The notes beneath the pieces are model-generated. The model saw nothing but the letters and a program-made list of their open reading frames with translations. It ran no database searches and was not told the DNA's origin. This document shows, one piece after another, positions 23,501 to 29,500 of a stretch of DNA of 64,000 nucleotides; the stretch's first letter is position 1; the number at the start of each line of letters is the position of its first letter. A program made the position numbers and the translations under genes. Source of the stretch: Yponomeuta sedellus (taxonomy: Eukaryota; Arthropoda; Insecta; Lepidoptera; Yponomeutidae). The stretch covers positions 5,134,795 through 5,198,794 of the forward strand of contig OW203744.1 in assembly GCA_934045075.1 (NCBI GenBank), given 5' to 3'.

Positions 23501-26500
23501 GTTTTTCCCTCCCTGTGGAGGGAAGCAGCATTTTCCACCCAATAATCTGATCAAAACAACACTACTTTCCGAGTATGAGAAATGGAAAGTGCATTTTCGC
23601 ATATTCGTTAATTTTCTTATGGCTTTTGTATCACTCAAAATTCGTAGAGTATTACACTATCTCTATTGATAGATAGACAATGTTTTTCTACTGACAGCTG
23701 TTAATAGTCGATTATTGGCTTGTTAGTGTACCAGAAACAGGGGCTTAGTGTTTTATTGTTTTATGTGCCCCTTTTTGACACGAATCTTTCTGTGAATGTT
23801 TGCATTTTGTAACGCCTTTTTCTATGGTCTAAATAAATATTTCACACTATCTAAGTGACTCTGCAATATTATTAAATTAATTCTGGATTCATTCACTGAC
23901 TTTGCAATGTTCCAATTGCAGCAAATATTGAATCGTGCACAGCAAACAATAGACTTATCTATCTTGCCGCAACAAAGTTAGTATTAACTCATGTGAGTAA
24001 ACAATTAACTTAAAGGCCTGCGCAGACGAGGGACTATCCCCCGGGTACTTTTTTGTCCGTCGATATAAATCTCTTATAAATTATATCGAATAACGTACAC
24101 GAAGTACTAAAAGTACCCCGTACAAAAAGTCCATCAAGTTACCGAGGACATCAAGAGACCGGACTGGACAAAAGTTTGGTGTTTTCTTTTAAAACGCCTT
24201 TTCTTTTTCAACTTCATGTAAATTACAACACAATGTAATCTTAGAATATTTGCTTCCATAGCGTACGCTTCACTCAATTTCGGGGAACAAATGACCGAAC
24301 TGAGTCCGCGACAAGTACTCGGAGTACATTTTTTACGATTCAGGGACTGTTATCCCTAAGGGACAAAAGTCCTTCGTCTGCGCGGGCCTTAAATAAATAA
24401 TATCTTATCATTAAATAAAAATGCCTCTATCGGTACGTTGGTCAATAAAGAGAGAGTTACAGTAGACGATAGGTCGACATGGCAATTCTCTAGTGACGTG
24501 ACGTTTTCAATATCGATATATTTTTATAATGTATGTAACAAAATGTGAATAAAATAATACCACGTTTTCATTTAAGTTAATATTTATTCATCTGAATTAT
24601 CTAACGTATCAATACAAAAACATAAAGAATCTTCGTCACTGGTATCTCCGACTTTTATAATAAAATCTTCCATTTCATTTTCCATTCCCATGTCTTTTTC
24701 CCAATATTAATTTTCAAGGGTTTGGAAATGTTTTTCGAAATTGCTCCAGTTTTCTGCCGTGACTGACAAAATTGCATTCGTTGTTATATCTTTAAGCTTT
24801 GTCAAACACAAATCGCTCTTTATGTTGTGTTCCCTGACGAAGCGTTTAACGGCGGCCCAGGCTAATTCAATAGGATTTAAATCGCACATATATGGAGGTA
24901 ATCTAATAATATCATGACCATGTCCTTTAATTATATGGTCAATTTTATAATTGATATCAACGGGTTTATGTTGTTCTATAATTTTAAATAAATCTGGCTT
25001 TCTCATTGATCTATCGCACGATATATTATTGTCTTCCAGCCAATTTATCATAACTGATTTTAGAGAACTTTTTGTTGGGGGTTTGTTGAGCTGGACACTA
25101 TGGTAAGGTGCGTTATCCATTACCACGACACTGCGTTCAGGTAGAGACGGCAAAAGTTTTTCCGTTACCCATTTTTCAAAATTCTCGCCATTCATTTGAC
25201 CATGATAGTCGCCAGTCGTAGTACCGGCCTTAAAAATTAAAGAAGCTCCAGGTATAAATCCGTTTTTCCCTCCTGCGTTAACAACTATAAGTCTATTTCC
25301 AGAACTAGTATCTGTGAGAATTCCTTTTGTTCCAATCATTTGCCAACACTTTTTGAAAGTTAAATTATTATCCACCCATGTTTCATCTAAATAAAAAATA
25401 TTTCTATTTTGTTGTCGGAATTATCTCATTTTTTTTAAGTATTGATACCGTTTGAAAACTATATCTGGCTTTTCAATTAAAATAGATCGTTTATTTTGAC
25501 ATTGACGCCATCTGTATCCCATTTTCTTTAACAGCCGTTGTAATGTACGAATACCCCAAGGAAAAGGTATTTTTTCACGTAAAGCAACGTGTAACTTAGG
25601 ACATGTCGGAACGATCTTCTTTTGTAAATAAATTCTGTTATGGTGTTGTGAATCACTGTACGATCAAAATCATCAACACAAAATTTTAGACCTGTCTTCT
25701 TCCGTTTTTTGGGTGATTTCAACTTTTCCTCTGCTCCCACTGATTTTAATTCTGATTTTATCCTAGACATAGTTCTTTTCGATAGACCTGTATAAAACAT
25801 AGCCCTGTCTAATGTCTGATTGACAGAAAATTTGTAACAATTATTTTTCCGTTCAATGTCACAATTTTCTAACACTTTTCTAGCTAGTTCTCGAGCTTGA
25901 GAGTGAATTATTGGTTTTTTTGCTTGAACACGGGACGAAGATGCAACCGTAGCCATTTTTAAAACACAATAGTAATAAATTATGTGAGCGAGATTATAAT
26001 CGATAAACGCGGTCGATACGGACTCGTGCGACACTAAGACTAAGACGACGCGGGGACTGTGCGGGTGTGCGGGGCGACCCTGCCTCCGCGGCTCTAGCCC
26101 TACCCCTGGTGGTAGCGTGGGTCCCAAAACATACCACCATCATGCCATCAAGTAATAGTGTTGTGACACATTTTTAGAACAAAAGTTTTGTTTACACTTA
26201 TTACCATTTAATGTCAGCCTACCTAATATTTAATGAAAGGAATATTGAACTTGAATTGCATGATAAGACTTACATTATTGCAACAAATATATAATAATAG
26301 TTGCGAAAAAAGTAATCATAGATCATTCGCTACCCATCTTACTACTGGTAGTAAGATGGAAAGTAACACGGGTAGCGTAGGTCATAGATAAATAACCAAA
26401 CGAATGCTTTGTCACATCATTATGGTGGTATGGATTGGGATCCACCCTACCACCGGGGGTAGGGCTAGTGGTATGGTGGGTCCGCAGTGGACTGAAGTAC

Positions 26501-29500
26501 AGAGAATATTGTAAAAAGGTTCGAAATTTCACTGATGCCGGTGAGTCGCCCATTAGCTCAGTTGGAAAGAGCGCTGGCACGGATAGCCAGAGGTCGCGGG
26601 TTCGAATCCCGGCATGGGTGGAATTTTTAGCCTCTAAATAGGTTTTTTGAAATGCTATAATTACCAAAACAATACCTATGTTATATAATAGGACTATGAC
26701 GACCTCTGCGGCGGCGGTAGCGCATCTGCCTACCATGCGAGAGGTCCAGGGTTCGAACCCCGCATCAGGTTCGGGGACAAAAAAAAAACCGCAGATCTTT
26801 GATGTTTATTTGTTTGCGATGTCGTTTCTGGTTCCCACGACACAGGGTATCCTAGTGTGGGGCCAGAAGCAATGTATGTAAATGTGCCTGTATGTATATG
26901 TTTTACCCTCTCAGAGTCGCCGTCTTTTGGTTTGCACAAATGGCCATCAGTGTTTTTTGAATATTTTAAGGAATTAAGGAAAGGAAGGGTTAATAAATAA
27001 GATGGTAATGATGTACTTAGTGTGGCTCAGGCGACTGTTAATATGCATATCTTATTAAAAAGTATTCTTATATAAATGTTTTTCTTGTTCATCTTGTGTA
27101 AATGTTATTAAGTTAAATGTTATTGTACATCGACCGATCGATCGGTGGGAACATCCCACTGTTGGGGCACGGGTCTCTTCCTGCATCGCAGGAATGTTAG
27201 GCCATACTCCACCACGGGGGTCCGGTCCGGGTTGGTTGAGGATTGTAAGACAGTGGCGGGCCTTACTGTCAGAACTTATCAAGCCGCCCATGAGGCCTCT
27301 GACATAGCTTAAAGACTGTCATTACATTACAGCCGGCACCAACGGCTTAACGTGCCTCGCGAAGCACGTCAGCGCTCGGAAAAAATGCCACTAGCGGTAG
27401 TCACGGGACGGTCACACATCCTTCACCTGGCCGCGCCTGTTGCTAAACTCAAGATTGATTGATTCCAATCGCTCGGTTCGACTAGGTTACTAGCGGTTAT
27501 TGTACATAATTTATAATATGAATTGCAGTGTCGCCGCTTCGTATGCCATTGTGCGCTGGAGGACGGCACCATCATCCGCGGCACTAAGACTCCCCGTGTT
27601 GAGGTCTCCAACATGAATTGTGGTCAGTAGTTACTAAACAGAAATAAGAGACTTCACTAAGGCTAGATCAGGTCTGTTAGCTTATAGAATATACCTCGGG
27701 CTCTAGGGTAGGTATCGGTTTTCGCCGAGAACCCACGAGTGTAATACTACCCTGCAAATAAGTTAGTTTAAATTAGTGTAATATCCTGCTCTGTATAAAA
27801 CTTTTCTTCACTATTTTGAAAAGTTATGTAAAGTTAAGTGTCATATTAAACTAGGAATCGAACTTTTCTAATTTGTCTCGGGTCTTGGATGTTATCCATG
27901 TATTTATCGTATTAAATCTACCGTCGAGTTGGCACCTGTAACACAAGTAATTTAGTTGCACTTACTATAGGGCTAACGAGATCTGTGTTATAATGTCCAT
28001 GAATATTTATTATTTATTAGTTCCGATATTTCTATTACACGAATATATCCGATTCTATCAGATAGTAGCTGAGTTATATTCTAAAAGCTAACAGACTGGT
28101 TTAGCTTCACTTTCGTAGGCGTTGGTTCATTTTGCAACAGCCAAACTGTCGACTGACGCTTTGTTTCCTTTTGTCACCTGTCACAATGTCGTAAACGCGC
28201 CGTGACGAGCCAGCATCAAATTTTTGTAACATATCACGGCACCAATCCACACGGGCCTGATTCTGAGCTTCGGTGAGGTTGTGCGGCACCCAGCGGGAAA
28301 CTATTTTCCTTACGCGAAGGTGCTCGTGCAAAATATTGTGAACACTTTCTGAACCAATCTGTAGTGTATGCTGAATCTCTTCGTACGTAATTCGTCTGTT
28401 TTCTTGAATTATTTTTTTACTGCCAGCACACTTTCTTCAGTGACAGCCGTCGTAGGACGACCACTCCTTGGTTCATCCCCCAAAGTAAGACGACCGCGTT
28501 TGAATTCGCTATACCAGCGGTAGATGGTTGCTTTTGAAGGTCCTTCATCCATAAAAGCAATTCGAAGTCGATCAAATGACTTATCAGGTTTTAAGCCACG
28601 TTTGAGATTCGATCATCCGGACATTATCCAGACCCGTCACAATAACTTGAAAGACAGCGAGTGGAAAAGGTGCATGTCTGAGACGGCTACGGTAACGACA
28701 AGGAAGCCAAGTTGGTCGAGGACCGGGGGGAGAGGGTCGACCATGCGGAAGTCATACAGGGGGTTCGTCGCCCGCGTCACGCAGGCTGACGTAGACAGTA
28801 ATTATAGTCTGTAAAATATAGTTTCATCAGGTTATAAGCCACATTTGAAATCGTAAAAAATTATAGCACGAAAATGTTCTCGACGCAGATCTATTTTTTA
28901 ATGAGACAAGAAAATTTGAATTGGCTCTAAAAAAAATGCGGAGGGAAATTTGAAAATTGAACTGTAGTGCCGTATTTTTACTTTAGAATAATCGACGTTT
29001 TCAAAACAATTACAAGCGGCCAGTGTCTTATACATAAAAAAATTTTTTCGAACAACTTTCTGAATGGCCTGGTACATCGACCAAATAGGGGATGTATTGG
29101 CAAAGGGGAAGATAAAAAGTACCCGGAACCGGCGTGCGTGCATGCAACGACTTATGAATGTGTGGGCTAAGAAGATCTGTGTAATATGTCCATAAATATT
29201 TATTATTATTTATTTATTTAACTAGTAATTTGCGCTTACTGTACCGTGTAAATCGATAGATAGGTTTTGTACGAATAAGGCTGTCTTCTCTTCTAGACTG
29301 CGCCCGCGAGAAGTGCCGTAGCGGCCGCGCCGACCTAGAGTGTGATGGCTACGGCAACTACAAGGAAACCAAGTTTATCGAGGACCGGGGGGAGAGGGTC
29401 GACCATCCGGAAGTCATTCAGGGGGTCGACGCCCGCGTCACGCAGGCTGACGTGGACAGTAAGTACACCTATTTCTATAACTGCGTTGCCTGTGGCATTA

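Noticed and set aside
26545..26620. Functional tRNA gene
   Set aside because: The head folds like a tRNA, but U33 is missing in the loop, it lies in a repeated SINE body, and many diverged copies exist in the window.
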